This document shows positions 50,975-60,995 of a stretch of 64,000 nt of DNA, in pieces. Positions within the stretch are counted from its first letter, which is position 1, and each line of letters begins with the position of its first letter. This stretch comes from Henningerozyma blattae CBS 6284 (lineage: Eukaryota; Ascomycota; Saccharomycetes; Saccharomycetales; Saccharomycetaceae), in contig NC_020189.1 in assembly GCF_000315915.1 (NCBI RefSeq), positions 620,001 through 684,000 on the forward strand. Reading direction: 5' to 3'. The notes below the pieces were generated by a model. The model had not been told where the DNA came from and ran no database searches. It saw only the letters and a list, made by a program, of their open reading frames with translations. Both the position numbers and the translations under genes were made by a program.

Positions 50975-51551
50975 TTTTCTTTTCTACATACATGTTAGAT
51001 TCATATACCCTTTGACCCATTATATCTCAAATACACATATTCATTCTCAAAATCAGAAATTTAATAATTAATACAAATAAATTTCTAAATTGAAAAGACA
51101 GCATCCATATCCTACAAACGACATTTCATTCCATTTCATTGATATTTTTGACTTTCTCATGTTTAACATTATCTTAGCCTTTTATAAACTCATAGTTTAT
51201 TTGTTTTTATCTCTAATAATATATATTTGCACTTTTGCAACATTTACTCACCAAATAAGATCCCTATTGCTTATTATTACTTTAGTTCTTATATATATAT
51301 TTGCAGATTTTGTTTTCTTTTTCCTTTTGAACAAACATGTTCTTATTTTATTGTTTATAGCTTAAGTTGTAACTAGTTACTATGGATCAATTGTACCTAA
51401 TTCAATTCGCGTCCCTCAAAAGTTATAAAAATTCAAGTGTTAAGTGTAGTAACATAAAACATAGATATTTCGCCTTAATTCAAACTGAAGAATATACATT
51501 ATAAATAGACTGTCAAACATAGTCATATTAAAAATATTTTAGCTTTGAATA
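50975..51551. other. NBA1-like 3' flank and MTF2 upstream region
   Basis: AT-rich. It contains an ATG-initiated 68-codon frame at 51159-51365 that would be almost entirely hydrophobic; it has no family signature and is probably chance in AT-rich DNA. CATTTCATTCCATTTCATT at about 51122 is a small imperfect repeat. Confidence 0.4.
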
Positions 51552-52733
51552 ATGCTTAGAAATGTGGTCCCTATAAGGCGTTCTCTAATAGCAACTAATA
51601 TATTTACAAAAATAAAATACTCTACTACAACAGAAAATAAAAGTACTGCTAAGCAAGTAGAACAAATAACTAGCAATATAAATCCAAAAGATATACTTCG
51701 TGAAACTGAAACATTTGATAATGTGTTGAAGCATCTAGAAGAAAAAAGATATTCCAAAACGACTGCATCTAAAGAATGGGCAAAGAAGTTGGAAGTTATT
51801 TTTGATGGGAGCACAACTAGTGATGAGCATACACTTACTATAAAAAATGACAATAAAGTAGAAGAAAATTCCGAATCACTACTTTTAAATACAATACGAG
51901 GTGCTCTGGGTTTAGATGGTAAAAAAGAAGTAAATTTTAACGAAGTAAAACAAACTACTTCTTCTAACTCGCTACTCGATGATATGAAAATGCCACCTTT
52001 AAATTTTAAGCTTAATTTACCAGAAAACACTCTGAAGATTATTCAATTTCAAGAAGATTATAAAAAAGGAATGGACAAAGTAATGGAACCATATACAAGA
52101 AAATTATTGAATACAATTACAAATGATTTTGAATTATTAGAATATTTTAACAAAACCCTAACCAATTATAAACCGAATCAAGATATTCAAATACCGCAAG
52201 ATAATTTGGATGAACTATTTCAAATCATCAAAGCTGATCTTGAATCTAAATCTGAAAATGATTTAACGATACCTCAACCATATAAGAAGACTCTACCTTA
52301 CATTGTTACTAAAATATTCCAGTTACCTGAATTTCAATACCCACATGATAGACAATATACATTAATATCATTCATATACAATACCTGTAAGAGATTTTTT
52401 GATTTGTCATTGTATTTGGATGTTTGCAATGTTGATTTTTATAATATACTATTAAAATTAACGTGGCAAAATTATTCAAATCTGTCACAGTTGAATAATT
52501 TAGTTTCAGAAATGAAATTTAACGGTATTGTTGGAAATCTAGATACAATCAAAATTTTGGAAGACGCAATTTCCATATTTGAAGATGTAGGTGAAGAAGT
52601 ACTTGATATTAAAGATGTTGTAAAACCCAATCCACCCATTCTGATGTCAGGTATTTTATGGTCAAAAGAAGCATACAAAGAAATAGATCATTTAAAAAAA
52701 TATATTACCGCATTGAAAAACAATTTAGTATAG
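51552..52733 (+). CDS. MTF2: Mitochondrial mRNA-stability/translation factor Mtf2 (Nam1)
   Basis: Mtf2/Nam1 is a mitochondrial matrix protein that binds the RNA polymerase Rpo41 and couples transcription to mRNA stability and translation of mitochondrial genes. The 393-residue protein begins with a basic, Thr/Ser-rich presequence (MLRNVVPIRRSLIATNIFTKIKYSTTT). A charged, poorly conserved middle is followed by a helical C-terminal half (about 170-393; LDELFQIIKADLESK, LVSEMKFNGIVGNLDTIKILEDAISIFEDVGEEVLDIKDVV) typical of the Mtf2 family. It is slightly shorter than the S. cerevisiae protein (about 440). It precedes FAD1 on the same strand, as YDL044C and YDL045C are adjacent on one strand in S. 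cerevisiae. Confidence 0.75.
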   Translation: MLRNVVPIRRSLIATNIFTKIKYSTTTENKSTAKQVEQITSNINPKDILRETETFDNVLKHLEEKRYSKTTASKEWAKKLEVIFDGSTTSDEHTLTIKNDNKVEENSESLLLNTIRGALGLDGKKEVNFNEVKQTTSSNSLLDDMKMPPLNFKLNLPENTLKIIQFQEDYKKGMDKVMEPYTRKLLNTITNDFELLEYFNKTLTNYKPNQDIQIPQDNLDELFQIIKADLESKSENDLTIPQPYKKTLPYIVTKIFQLPEFQYPHDRQYTLISFIYNTCKRFFDLSLYLDVCNVDFYNILLKLTWQNYSNLSQLNNLVSEMKFNGIVGNLDTIKILEDAISIFEDVGEEVLDIKDVVKPNPPILMSGILWSKEAYKEIDHLKKYITALKNNLV

Positions 52734-53428
52734 AGGTTAGATGGCATAGAAAGTAAAAGTACAGTTGGACCTTGAATAGATACGTTTTTCATTTTCAAGC
52801 CATATTTCGATTATTTTAAGTAATTCATGTAAATAAATCGTATTTTATAAAATTAGTAACGAATATGTAAGGTAACAGTTTTGAAATTGGACTATTAAAG
52901 CAATGGAAGCATAATGACACTTGCTATCTACCTCTAGACGTCTCAACTTACTAATACGTATTGCTGCTATAGAGGTGGAAAATATTACTATGAAAAAATA
53001 GCATTACGAAATTAAGACTTAAAAAAAAAAAAAAAAAAAAAAAGGAAACTCTTCAATAAGTCGTGCTACTATATTGTATTGGTGTTTTATTGAGTATATA
53101 TTAAACTAAATTTACATAGCTTTGTAACTTTTTAAGTAATTATTTATTGGACTTTACAGTTTTTACCACCTTAACTCGTTGAGTTATCCTTTAGCAAAGG
53201 GTCCGATATAAATGGCTTTGCTGGGTAAGCCTTAGGTAGCGTAATATGCACAATTAGTAGCTAGAGAAATAAAAAAAAACTCTCTCAAAAGAAAATATTT
53301 TATATTACTGTCCTCAAATTATTAAAAGCATACTGTAAATAGATAAATAATACCGATTGTGACTTCCAACTAACTAGTAGTATCAATTTCAGAGGCATAG
53401 AATATACGACAATACGAAAAAAAAAAAA
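52734..53428. other. MTF2-FAD1 intergenic region
   Basis: No gene is supported. An A23 run occupies 53021-53043, and an A13 run ends directly at the FAD1 ATG (53416-53428). A GC-richer patch around 53160-53250 was checked for tRNA boxes without success. Confidence 0.5.
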
Positions 53429-54349
53429 ATGAAACTAGGAAAAATAGCAGAAATATGCTATAATATAACTACTTCTTACCTAAATTTACCAGGTAATACA
53501 GACATAATTATTTCAACACAGAAAGCAATACTCACAACAAAGCATCAATTACTGGATGATGCCTTTGCAAGATGGAGTCCGTTGAATGGTGATATTTCAT
53601 TTTCATATAACGGTGGTAAAGATTGCCAAGTATTATTGCTAATATATTTAAGTTGTCTGTGGGAGTTTTTTTTAAATACTATTAAAGGTTCACAATATGG
53701 GGGAAATAGTCATCAATTTCCACTGTTTGAGTTGCCAACAGTGTTTATTGATCAAGAGGAAACATTCTCTACCATTAAGGCATTTGTTGAAGATACTTCT
53801 GATAGATATGGTTTATCATTATATGAGTCAAGTAGAAATGATACTGTTAAAATGAGTATGGCAATGGCGTTTGAACATTATTTAAGTTTGCATCAGGAAA
53901 CAAAGGCAATTGTTATAGGCATACGCCACTCAGACCCCTTTGGCGAGAATTTAAAATACATTCAAGAGACTGATTCAGGATGGCCTGAATTCATGAGAAT
54001 TCAGCCTATACTACATTGGAATCTATCGAATATTTGGAGCTTCTTATTATATTCAGGTGAACCCATTTGCGGACTATATGGTGTGGGCTATACTTCGTTA
54101 GGAGGATTAAATAATACTTTACCAAATCCATATTTGAAACTCTCAGATAACACAGAGGAGAAGAAAAGCGAATTTGAATGGGAATTAAATCATAGATTCG
54201 AAAATCAGAAATTGGAATTAGAAATACATCCTAACGACCGGGCTATCCTTGACACTTTTTCAAATAAGTATAAGCCTGGTTGGTACTTAACAGATGAAAA
54301 ACTTGAAAGAGCAGGTCGTCTTAAAAAGACCTCTGTAAAGAAAGACTAA
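53429..54349 (+). CDS. FAD1: FAD synthetase
   Basis: FMN adenylyltransferase: transfers AMP from ATP to FMN to make FAD in the cytosol; essential. The 306-residue length equals that of S. cerevisiae Fad1. It belongs to the PAPS-reductase-like fold: the PP-loop variant SFSYNGGKDCQVLL (about 51-64), the FIDQEETF strand, IGIRHSDPFGE (about 170-180) and WPEFMRIQPILHWNLSNIWSFL, all conserved in the family. The start follows 13 A residues, a short oligo(A) leader. It comes after MTF2 and converges on SDH5, whose product inserts FAD into succinate dehydrogenase; the pairing comes from merged ancestral neighbours rather than an operon. Confidence 0.93.
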   Translation: MKLGKIAEICYNITTSYLNLPGNTDIIISTQKAILTTKHQLLDDAFARWSPLNGDISFSYNGGKDCQVLLLIYLSCLWEFFLNTIKGSQYGGNSHQFPLFELPTVFIDQEETFSTIKAFVEDTSDRYGLSLYESSRNDTVKMSMAMAFEHYLSLHQETKAIVIGIRHSDPFGENLKYIQETDSGWPEFMRIQPILHWNLSNIWSFLLYSGEPICGLYGVGYTSLGGLNNTLPNPYLKLSDNTEEKKSEFEWELNHRFENQKLELEIHPNDRAILDTFSNKYKPGWYLTDEKLERAGRLKKTSVKKD

Positions 54350-54589
54350 CTACGGTATCCTCTAATTCTCTAATAAGGTGCCTTGCCTAACAATTTCAGC
54401 AATAAAGACATCCACCATATCTCAAATATTTATATTTTATATTTATATTTCTATATATATTTATATATATCATGACTGACTTTGTTTAAGAAAAAAATTA
54501 TTTGTTATGCATATATATTTACATGATGTGGAGAGCTCAAAGTCATCGTTATGATGAAAATGTAAAATGTACATAGAAATTGAGAGATA
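54350..54589. terminator. Convergent 3' region FAD1/SDH5 with a candidate ARS core
   Basis: A 240-bp AT-rich convergent spacer. TTTTATATTTA at 54435-54445 is an exact match to the 11-bp ARS consensus (WTTTAYRTTTW), with further TATATTTA near-matches beside it. It may be a replication origin core or only 3'-end sequence; such matches are common in AT-rich DNA. Confidence 0.3.
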
Positions 54590-55120
54590 TTACAAATCAG
54601 GCATTCTAATAATTTCATTTTCTGTATTTTCACTAAAGTCTTGTAGTTTCTTTAAAATTGTTGAATTTTCCCATTTTTTTGGTAATGGAGTTACGTCGAA
54701 GTTTTTTGTCGCCCAATAATATATATCCCAGTCTAATTCGTTTAAGAGTGCATCATATTCATTTAATTCTTCAGTTGTCATTGTTTTAAGATATTTTTTA
54801 GCAAACCTTGATAATAAAAGATCGGTTTCTAAGATACCCCTTTTTCTTGATTGATAGGTCAATCTTGCAATCTTAACATCTCTTGGTTCATCAGTTCTAT
54901 GGATTGGCTCTATTCTAATTCTACTAAAAACATCGTCAGACTGATCTATCTCATTATTTTTTTTGTTCTGCAACAGGACATTTGTGCCTGAAGAGTACCA
55001 ATACGTACCGGTGGTATTCATATTAAGGGTGTGGTTTTGAGCACCCCTTGCCCATATGCTTCTGGCTGCTTTGCTAGCCATGAAGCCACTATTTAAGTTC
55101 TTTGATACAGCTTTAAACAT
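54590..55120 (-). CDS. SDH5: Succinate dehydrogenase assembly factor 2 (SdhAF2)
   Basis: Mitochondrial matrix factor that promotes covalent attachment of FAD to the flavoprotein subunit Sdh1 of complex II. The 176-residue protein has an N-terminal presequence ([26 protein letters not shown]) and the SdhAF2 core (about 78-165) with the conserved [35 protein letters not shown] and the C-terminal I-I-R-M-P-D tail. It is slightly longer than S. cerevisiae Sdh5/Emi5 (about 162). YOL071W is next to NBA1 in S. cerevisiae, and here only the MTF2-FAD1 pair intervenes. The first ATG is used. Confidence 0.93.
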   Translation of the reverse strand: MFKAVSKNLNSGFMASKAARSIWARGAQNHTLNMNTTGTYWYSSGTNVLLQNKKNNEIDQSDDVFSRIRIEPIHRTDEPRDVKIARLTYQSRKRGILETDLLLSRFAKKYLKTMTTEELNEYDALLNELDWDIYYWATKNFDVTPLPKKWENSTILKKLQDFSENTENEIIRMPDL

Positions 55121-55709
55121 TGAATACAGGTAATATCACTAGTTGTCACCTTTGTTAACCTTTTGCTTTGACTATATACGTTAGTTTTGCAACTATGTAC
55201 TAATTATATATAACCAAATATTTATTAGCGTTCAGAGGCGTATCACTCTTCTCGGAGATGTTTGCAAGGGAAATCTTGAATAATGTAAAACTCAAAGTCT
55301 TAAAATTAAACCTATGGGAGGAAGCTAAATCTAATTGTAGAAAAACTTATTACTCTCCATGGAAAATGTATTTGAGGCATTAGCGGAAGCCTTATGATAT
55401 AATTAAACTAAAAGAATGAAGAAAAGGTCTTTTTGAAAAAAACTTGAAACATTTTCATTACTATTTTTATTTTTCTGGGCTAACAATGCGAATGTATAGA
55501 TTGCATTCTTAACGATATTTCCATTTTTCTCGAATTCGTTTAATATTTCGTTTTTATGATTTACAGCATTTCTGTATTTACAAGTAAAAAAAGAACTTTC
55601 GATATATGCACAAGCAGGCTTTCTGTTATTCTATGATAGCTCCTACAAGAGAAGGTATAGCTATTTAACTTTATCAAACTATTTGAGTCTCTAAACATTA
55701 ATATAGGGA
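55121..55709. other. Divergent promoter region SDH5 / DUF2470 gene
   Basis: 589 bp with no supported frame or RNA. Ordinary AT-rich promoter DNA; no known site stood out. Confidence 0.4.
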
Positions 55710-56369
55710 ATGGATAGATCAAAACGTAGAGCTATGGGCACCTCAGCTAAGGAACTTACAAATTTCATTAACAAGTACCATAAATTGGCTATTATCGATA
55801 TTCTGCATGTATTTACAGACATTACAGAAAGTACTAATATAAATACAAGAGACGTCACATTACTCGACATAAATAGCTCTTATGTGACTCTTAAATGGAA
55901 ACAAAACATGTACAAAGTGGAATCGGCTTATTTAAAAGAAGCCAGTAGTAAACAAGAGGTCTTCTTTCAAATTGCAGAAGATGCTGCTAAAAATCGTAAC
56001 GTAGCACCTGTACGTATAACTAAAGTTCTATGGCCAATTGACCCATTAGGGCTTTTGGTGATTTTCGGTGTTTTATTACCACCAATAGTTTATGTCTATC
56101 GTCCTTTTTTATATTGGATTCCCATAATACCTTCGGTTATTACTCCATATTTAGATAATGATATAGTATTAATCATTATAATGATTTTAGAATTTTTAAT
56201 CCATATATGTGAAACGTTTTTCATTCTATTACCAAAATTGAAATATTATAGAGTTCCATATAAGCATTATAAATGCTGGTATTTCCTAGGGTTTTTAGAG
56301 GGATTTGGCCCTTGTTTAAGAATTGAAAAGGAAGCCGCTTTAAAATTGTCAAAATATAAGAAATATTAA
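55710..56369 (+). CDS. DUF2470 membrane protein (YDR476C-like)
   Basis: A 219-residue protein with an N-terminal soluble DUF2470-type domain (about 10-95; HKLAIIDILHVFTDITESTNI, VTLLDINSSYVTLKW) similar to the C-terminal domain of FMN-binding pyridoxamine-oxidase-like proteins. Then come a short linker and two or three hydrophobic segments (about 110-135, 150-180) with the conserved WPIDPLGLLVIFGVLLPP, ending in a basic tail. The uncharacterised S. cerevisiae YDR476C, reported in the ER, has the same size and lies close to PRP3 (YDR473C), which is the next gene here. No enzymatic role is established. The first ATG is used; a second in-frame Met is at residue 9. Confidence 0.68.
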   Translation: MDRSKRRAMGTSAKELTNFINKYHKLAIIDILHVFTDITESTNINTRDVTLLDINSSYVTLKWKQNMYKVESAYLKEASSKQEVFFQIAEDAAKNRNVAPVRITKVLWPIDPLGLLVIFGVLLPPIVYVYRPFLYWIPIIPSVITPYLDNDIVLIIIMILEFLIHICETFFILLPKLKYYRVPYKHYKCWYFLGFLEGFGPCLRIEKEAALKLSKYKKY

Positions 56370-56614
56370 ATTTCTAGTTTTATTCTTTACTTCATGTTGA
56401 CTTTTTAAAATCGAAATGATAAACTACTTAAATTCGATCTTTTATTTATTCTGTATGTATTGATATATAGACTTATATTGTTCGCAGATGACATTAAACT
56501 TTTATTTTTTTTTTTCATTTTTACAGATATGGAATAGTAAGTATCGGATAATTAAGAGAGAATTTACTACTAAAAAATAGCCTCTATCATTCTATTTAGC
56601 TATCTAGTGAGAAT

Positions 56615-58024
56615 ATGGAGATCAGAAATAAAAAGCCTTACTCATCACAAGACCTCCTTAGTGCATCAAAAATGCCAGGGAAAAATCATAAACATGGTAG
56701 CGACGATAGCAATGCAAAAGGGCTACAAACAGAAATTAATCCTTTATTACTGTCAGATAATTTAAACTTAGTAAAACAACAATTTAAAAATTCAAATCAA
56801 AATCCTTACTTACAAGATAGCTCATCTAAGTTTGTTGATTATAAATTACAAAGGAGGTTTGATAGAGGTCTAAAATTTTTCAAAAAGGGAGAGAAACTTA
56901 ATGAGATTGCAAAGAAAAGGAAGATAATTCATGATTCTATAGAAAAAAATAAGTTAGAACTACAATTGCAAAATGAATTAGAGAGAAAAAGATTAAATGA
57001 CCTGAGGACTAAAATTGAAAACGCTGAATTACCTGATCAAACTAAAAATGAAGAGAAATATTTAAAATCAATAGAAACAATACCTAAAGTGGAATGGTGG
57101 GATGAGCCATATCTAAATGAAACATCTAATTCCGATACTCTTACTTTGGTAGATAAATATAGAAATGACTATTCTAATTTAAACGAAGACGATGATAGTG
57201 ATGAAGATGATGAAGATGGTTTACATCCTTCTCTAAGATTTATTCAGCATCCTGTTCCAATAGCGGCAAAAGCCAACTCAACTAGCGAATCATCAGTCGT
57301 GATACCAAAATTATATTTAACAAAATTAGAAACCAAAAAATTACGTAGAAATAATAGAAAACTCATAAGAGAAGAGAAGGAGAGTCGAATAAAGTCTGGA
57401 TTAGATCCCAAGCCAGATCCAAAAGTAAAATTATCAAATATGATGGCAGTCTTTGAAAATAATCAAAATATCACTGACCCAACTGCTTGGGAAAATACGG
57501 TTAAGACTCAAATTAATGATAGAAAACAGAAACACTTACAAGAGAATGAAAAGAGGCATTTAGAGGCAGTAGAAAGGCGGAAAGCCAACGCTCTTCAGAA
57601 TAGTATGGATATCAGCTCTTACTATTGTAAGGTATTCTATTTCAAAAACTTACAGAACCCAAAAATCCGTTACAAAATCAATACAAACTCTAAACAATTA
57701 GCTTTGAAAGGTACCTGTCTACGAATTGGTCAAGATGGTCCTGGAGTTATCATATCAATTGGCAAAGAAAAGAGTTGTAATAAATTCGAGAAATTATTAA
57801 CGAATAGAATACAATGGAATGAACCTTTCAAAGATAGGGACAATGACAATAAAATAATTACACCTACTGATAATATTTGCATAAAAACTTGGGAGGGAAT
57901 CTTAGAGGAATCAAAATTTAACGGCTGGTTTATGACAGTTTGTGATTCGAGAGAGCATCTTATTTCAATTCTTTCTCGATCCAATGCTGAGTCCTTTCTG
58001 GATACACCGGGCATGGAACTCTAA
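56615..58024 (+). CDS. PRP3: U4/U6 snRNP splicing factor Prp3
   Basis: Component of the U4/U6.U5 tri-snRNP that stabilises U4/U6 pairing before spliceosome activation. The 469 residues equal the usual yeast Prp3 length. The N-terminal half is charged and helical with the PRP3 domain (about 145-330: TIPKVEWWDEPYL, DEDGLHPSLRFIQHPVPI, KLYLTKLETKKLRRNNRKL, KVKLSNMMAVFENN). The C-terminal DUF1115 domain (about 340-469: YYCKVFYFKNLQNPKIRYKI to LSRSNAESFLDTPGMEL) binds the U4/U6 duplex end. The start is the first ATG. In S. cerevisiae PRP3 (YDR473C) lies beside TRS31 (YDR472W), as here with one gene between. Confidence 0.92.
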   Translation: MEIRNKKPYSSQDLLSASKMPGKNHKHGSDDSNAKGLQTEINPLLLSDNLNLVKQQFKNSNQNPYLQDSSSKFVDYKLQRRFDRGLKFFKKGEKLNEIAKKRKIIHDSIEKNKLELQLQNELERKRLNDLRTKIENAELPDQTKNEEKYLKSIETIPKVEWWDEPYLNETSNSDTLTLVDKYRNDYSNLNEDDDSDEDDEDGLHPSLRFIQHPVPIAAKANSTSESSVVIPKLYLTKLETKKLRRNNRKLIREEKESRIKSGLDPKPDPKVKLSNMMAVFENNQNITDPTAWENTVKTQINDRKQKHLQENEKRHLEAVERRKANALQNSMDISSYYCKVFYFKNLQNPKIRYKINTNSKQLALKGTCLRIGQDGPGVIISIGKEKSCNKFEKLLTNRIQWNEPFKDRDNDNKIITPTDNICIKTWEGILEESKFNGWFMTVCDSREHLISILSRSNAESFLDTPGMEL

Positions 58025-58722
58025 AAGTGTACTCTCAGAGTATTGGAACTATCTAAAAAGAGCTAGTATCATTAATTTTATTAGACAAATAGGATTGTCG
58101 TTTGAATATAATAGATGAAAGATATTTCTAAGTTTTCTGATTTCTTCTCTGGGAAGTGTAAAATTTCAGGTATTTTTGGAATACTTGGCCATTAAGTGGA
58201 ACAAAAATTATTTCGAATATTTTCGGTAGCTTTTAGATAGATTTTTAGCATACATCTGTTGGCGTATCTATTATTTGTATCTAGTGATATTATGAGGCTT
58301 TTTTGTTGGTATTTTACTAATAAAAATTAGAATGACTTAAAAAAGGATACCGCTAAAATACCCAAATAAAAGAGTCTATATATAACTCTAAATAAATTTC
58401 TACAAACCAAAAACTATCAGTCTCTCAAGTGTTCTTAAAGAAACCATTGTAACAAGTCAATAAAATAGATACAAAGATGCACTAGACAAATACTCTAAGC
58501 AATTGATTCTACTGCTGAATGCGGAAGATATTCATTAAAAGAAATTGCAGCATTTTAATTTCTCAATATACAATGCTTTGATATTTTAATCATACCTTTT
58601 TTTTCAGGTTTAAGCCTTTTTAAATAATTAAATGATTTAATAAGTCATCCAATATATTCATTACCTTAGACCTTCTAGCTGCTAAAAATTCATTAATATC
58701 CTCTATAAAAATATGTAAACTA
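58025..58722. other. Convergent 3' region between PRP3 and the SPO13-position gene
   Basis: No gene is supported on the plus strand. TATA-like ACTCTATATATAACTC occurs near 58375. I looked for box C/D snoRNA features (TGATGA with CTGA) and found no good pair. Confidence 0.4.
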
Positions 58723-59453
58723 TTAATAAAAGTACGATCTTATATTTTCATCTGGGATAAAGTCTTTTTTATCGTAAAATGTTTCACCAACGTCATAGTC
58801 ACTTAGTTTTGTGCATTGGTTCTTAATGGATATACTGTTTGAATTAGAAGGTGCTTCTACATTAAGTTCATGAAAAAATGAATGTTCTTTTTGGGTTGTA
58901 GCAGCTAACTTTTTGAATAATTTTTTTGTACCAAGTTGCTAGAATCATGGCTTGCAAATTGATTTAGTTCAATTGAAGAAAGTGGATCTCTGTTTATTGA
59001 AAATTCACAATAAAATGACGGGTTTTGATAGCCAATTCTTCTGTTATCCATCAATGTTTTGGCTCTTCTATGGTCGAACTCATTTAAATGGATATAATTA
59101 TCGCTGCTAATATCAGATACCTCTTCATTAGGTATTACTGGTGGAATCTTTTTTAAATTGCTTGGATACCTAAGAGTATCATCTAGGGTAGGTAATAGGT
59201 TTGAAAGTTTTATAGTGGATAAATTGTCTAAATTATTCGAGGAGGCACTATGGTAATTTTGAGGTGATCTAAAAGTGGTATTTTGTATATATGAAGAATT
59301 GCTAGATTGGTGTGTATATACTTTGGTTTTAGACAAAACTATCCTTTCTAAAGTAGAGAGTTTTGATTTAGATAAATCGGTTTCTGATGAAGTATGCAGA
59401 CCTTTTTTTCTCTTAGGAATTCTAATGAAATTCTTATAATTTGAGGAGGCCAT
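58723..59453 (-). pseudogene. Unidentified gene in the SPO13 position, frameshifted near its 3' end
   Basis: From the ATG at 59453 an intact frame of 182 residues runs to a TAG at 58905-58907. It is basic, Ser/Asn-rich and without known domain (MASSNYKNFIRIPKRKK, TLRYPSNLKKIPPVIP, RRIGYQNPSFYCEF). A second frame continues without break for 67 codons to a TAA at 58723-58725; the two join if the A7 run at 58920-58926 had one more A, giving about 243 residues. In S. cerevisiae the meiotic regulator SPO13 (YHR014W) is divergent from ARD1 (YHR013C) and evolves fast; this gene has the matching position and direction once TRS31 is allowed for. No residue-level homology could be shown, so the name is only a positional guess. 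The break may be real or a sequencing error. Confidence 0.5.
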
Positions 59454-59858
59454 GTTATATTTACCAGATTTAAAATTAGATATTTTATTTTCGATCACTA
59501 TTTTAAAAATATCAGGAATAGTCTTTAGCTGAATGATACTCTTTTATTGAAAGTAGAGTGGAATTTTTGTTCATAATTTTTTTAATTCAATATTATTTGT
59601 GACGCTTGAGATTTGAAGGATGTCACAAAAAAGTTGATACTTGATAAAAAGAAACAGAATTAAAATAAAACGGAAAGGATTATATGAATAATTAATCTAT
59701 AAAAGAATATGTGTTACTCCAGCTACTAATAAACTAGAATAGTTTATACAATACGATATTTTTGTTTGTTCTATTATGAATAATCAATATTAAATTCAAT
59801 ATTGGAGAAAGTAAAATGTATTAATCAACATGCAGAGTAGTCCAATTTGGAATTTTAA
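59454..59858. other. Upstream region of the SPO13-position gene and TRS31 3' flank
   Basis: AT-rich, no frame. A URS1 core, expected if the downstream gene were meiotic, was looked for and not found. Confidence 0.4.
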
Positions 59859-60689
59859 CTAGTTTGAGCCGAATCTTAAACCTTCTCTTTCTAAAACTTG
59901 CTTATCAAATTGAACTAGGTATACTATTCTTCTGTCAAACCCATCTTGTGGCATACGATGGGGTGTCACACGGCATGGAAAGCCAGCATTCGTTAAAAAC
60001 CCCTGAACGATACCACATACGTAGAAATCACACGATACACCACCTGGAATAAACTGGGTGAACACAGGCATGTTATCAACAATCATATATTCATTTGATC
60101 TTTCAGATGATTTTACAAGATCGTCACTTGGATGGTCAAATAAATATGCCCAAACAGTACCATGAACAAATTGTAAGATATCTAGTATTTTTAAATCACG
60201 TCTTTTCATTGTATTAATTAAACTTGTTAGAGATTCTGGACCATTAGAATGACGATCTGTTGTAGAACCTGAGCCTGAGTTCCCTCCTGCAGCTCCAGAC
60301 CCTGATGCGGATACCGTGCTATTACTTGGATTTTGTGCAGAAGTTGAAGATGATGATGGAAATATAGAAGATCTTGAGTTTGTTGTCACTGGAAGAGAGG
60401 CTCTGAAGTTTAATAATTCTAACAGTCTGACACCAATGCCAAATCCATGCTTATTTAATTTTGCTTCAAACTCTGCCATTGTTTTGCTGTTTTTATAGAT
60501 AGTAGATACCATTTCTTGGAATAAAAATGCCATAGCTGATAATGAAACCTTATTTTTTGTAAACGCTAAAGATTGTGTATAAATGCATGACGAAGCATTT
60601 GTATTTAATGGAGTTGGTAATTTCTTCACTGTTTTTTTATGGGATGAACTGCTTGGATCGATGATTTTCTGAGGTTCTGGCTGAGACAT
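59859..60689 (-). CDS. TRS31: TRAPP complex subunit Trs31
   Basis: Core subunit of the TRAPP complexes that act as exchange factors for Ypt1 (and Ypt31/32) and tether vesicles at the Golgi. The 276-residue protein is a Bet3-family member (NIG/HAM fold): FLFQEMVSTIYKNSKTMAEFEAKLNKHGFGIGVRLLELL (about 50-93) and the C-terminal GGVSCDFYVCGIVQGFLTNAGFPCRVTPH. An Ser/Gly-rich insert (about 98-150) separates the two halves, as in S. cerevisiae Trs31 (about 283). The first ATG is used. It is divergent from ARD1 across about 306 bp. Confidence 0.93.
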   Translation of the reverse strand: MSQPEPQKIIDPSSSSHKKTVKKLPTPLNTNASSCIYTQSLAFTKNKVSLSAMAFLFQEMVSTIYKNSKTMAEFEAKLNKHGFGIGVRLLELLNFRASLPVTTNSRSSIFPSSSSTSAQNPSNSTVSASGSGAAGGNSGSGSTTDRHSNGPESLTSLINTMKRRDLKILDILQFVHGTVWAYLFDHPSDDLVKSSERSNEYMIVDNMPVFTQFIPGGVSCDFYVCGIVQGFLTNAGFPCRVTPHRMPQDGFDRRIVYLVQFDKQVLEREGLRFGSN

Positions 60690-60995
60690 TTTAAAATTAT
60701 GATTAACTCTTAATGATCTTCTGAATTGTATTGGTTACTATATGGCAATATGAGCATTTAATAAACTCTTTCCCTTTTTTTTACTGATTAAAGATTCTAG
60801 TTTAATAAAATGGCCTTCCATATTTGTTAAATCTGGCTTTGCTCAACACGGTTCCGAAAGAACTGTCAAAAAAAAAATGAAGAAAGTAACAGTTTAAATA
60901 AAATATGTATTAATGCGATAGAAGAAAAGAATCCACGACTACTAAGGTTTAATTAAAAATTCAAACTTTGAAAAGGACAGAAATTGTATTGAAAA
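60690..60995. other. Divergent promoter region TRS31/ARD1
   Basis: Short shared promoter with T9 (60775-60783) and A8 runs. I checked for the snoRNA snR13, which lies near TRS31 in S. cerevisiae, and saw no convincing C and D boxes. Confidence 0.4.

Noticed and set aside
51159..51365. 68-codon hydrophobic ATG frame
   Set aside because: Pure Leu/Ile/Phe composition in AT-rich DNA, no family pattern and no clear promoter; probably chance.
60690..60995. snR13-like box C/D snoRNA near TRS31
   Set aside because: TGAT and CTGA strings occur by chance but not as properly spaced C and D boxes with a terminal stem.
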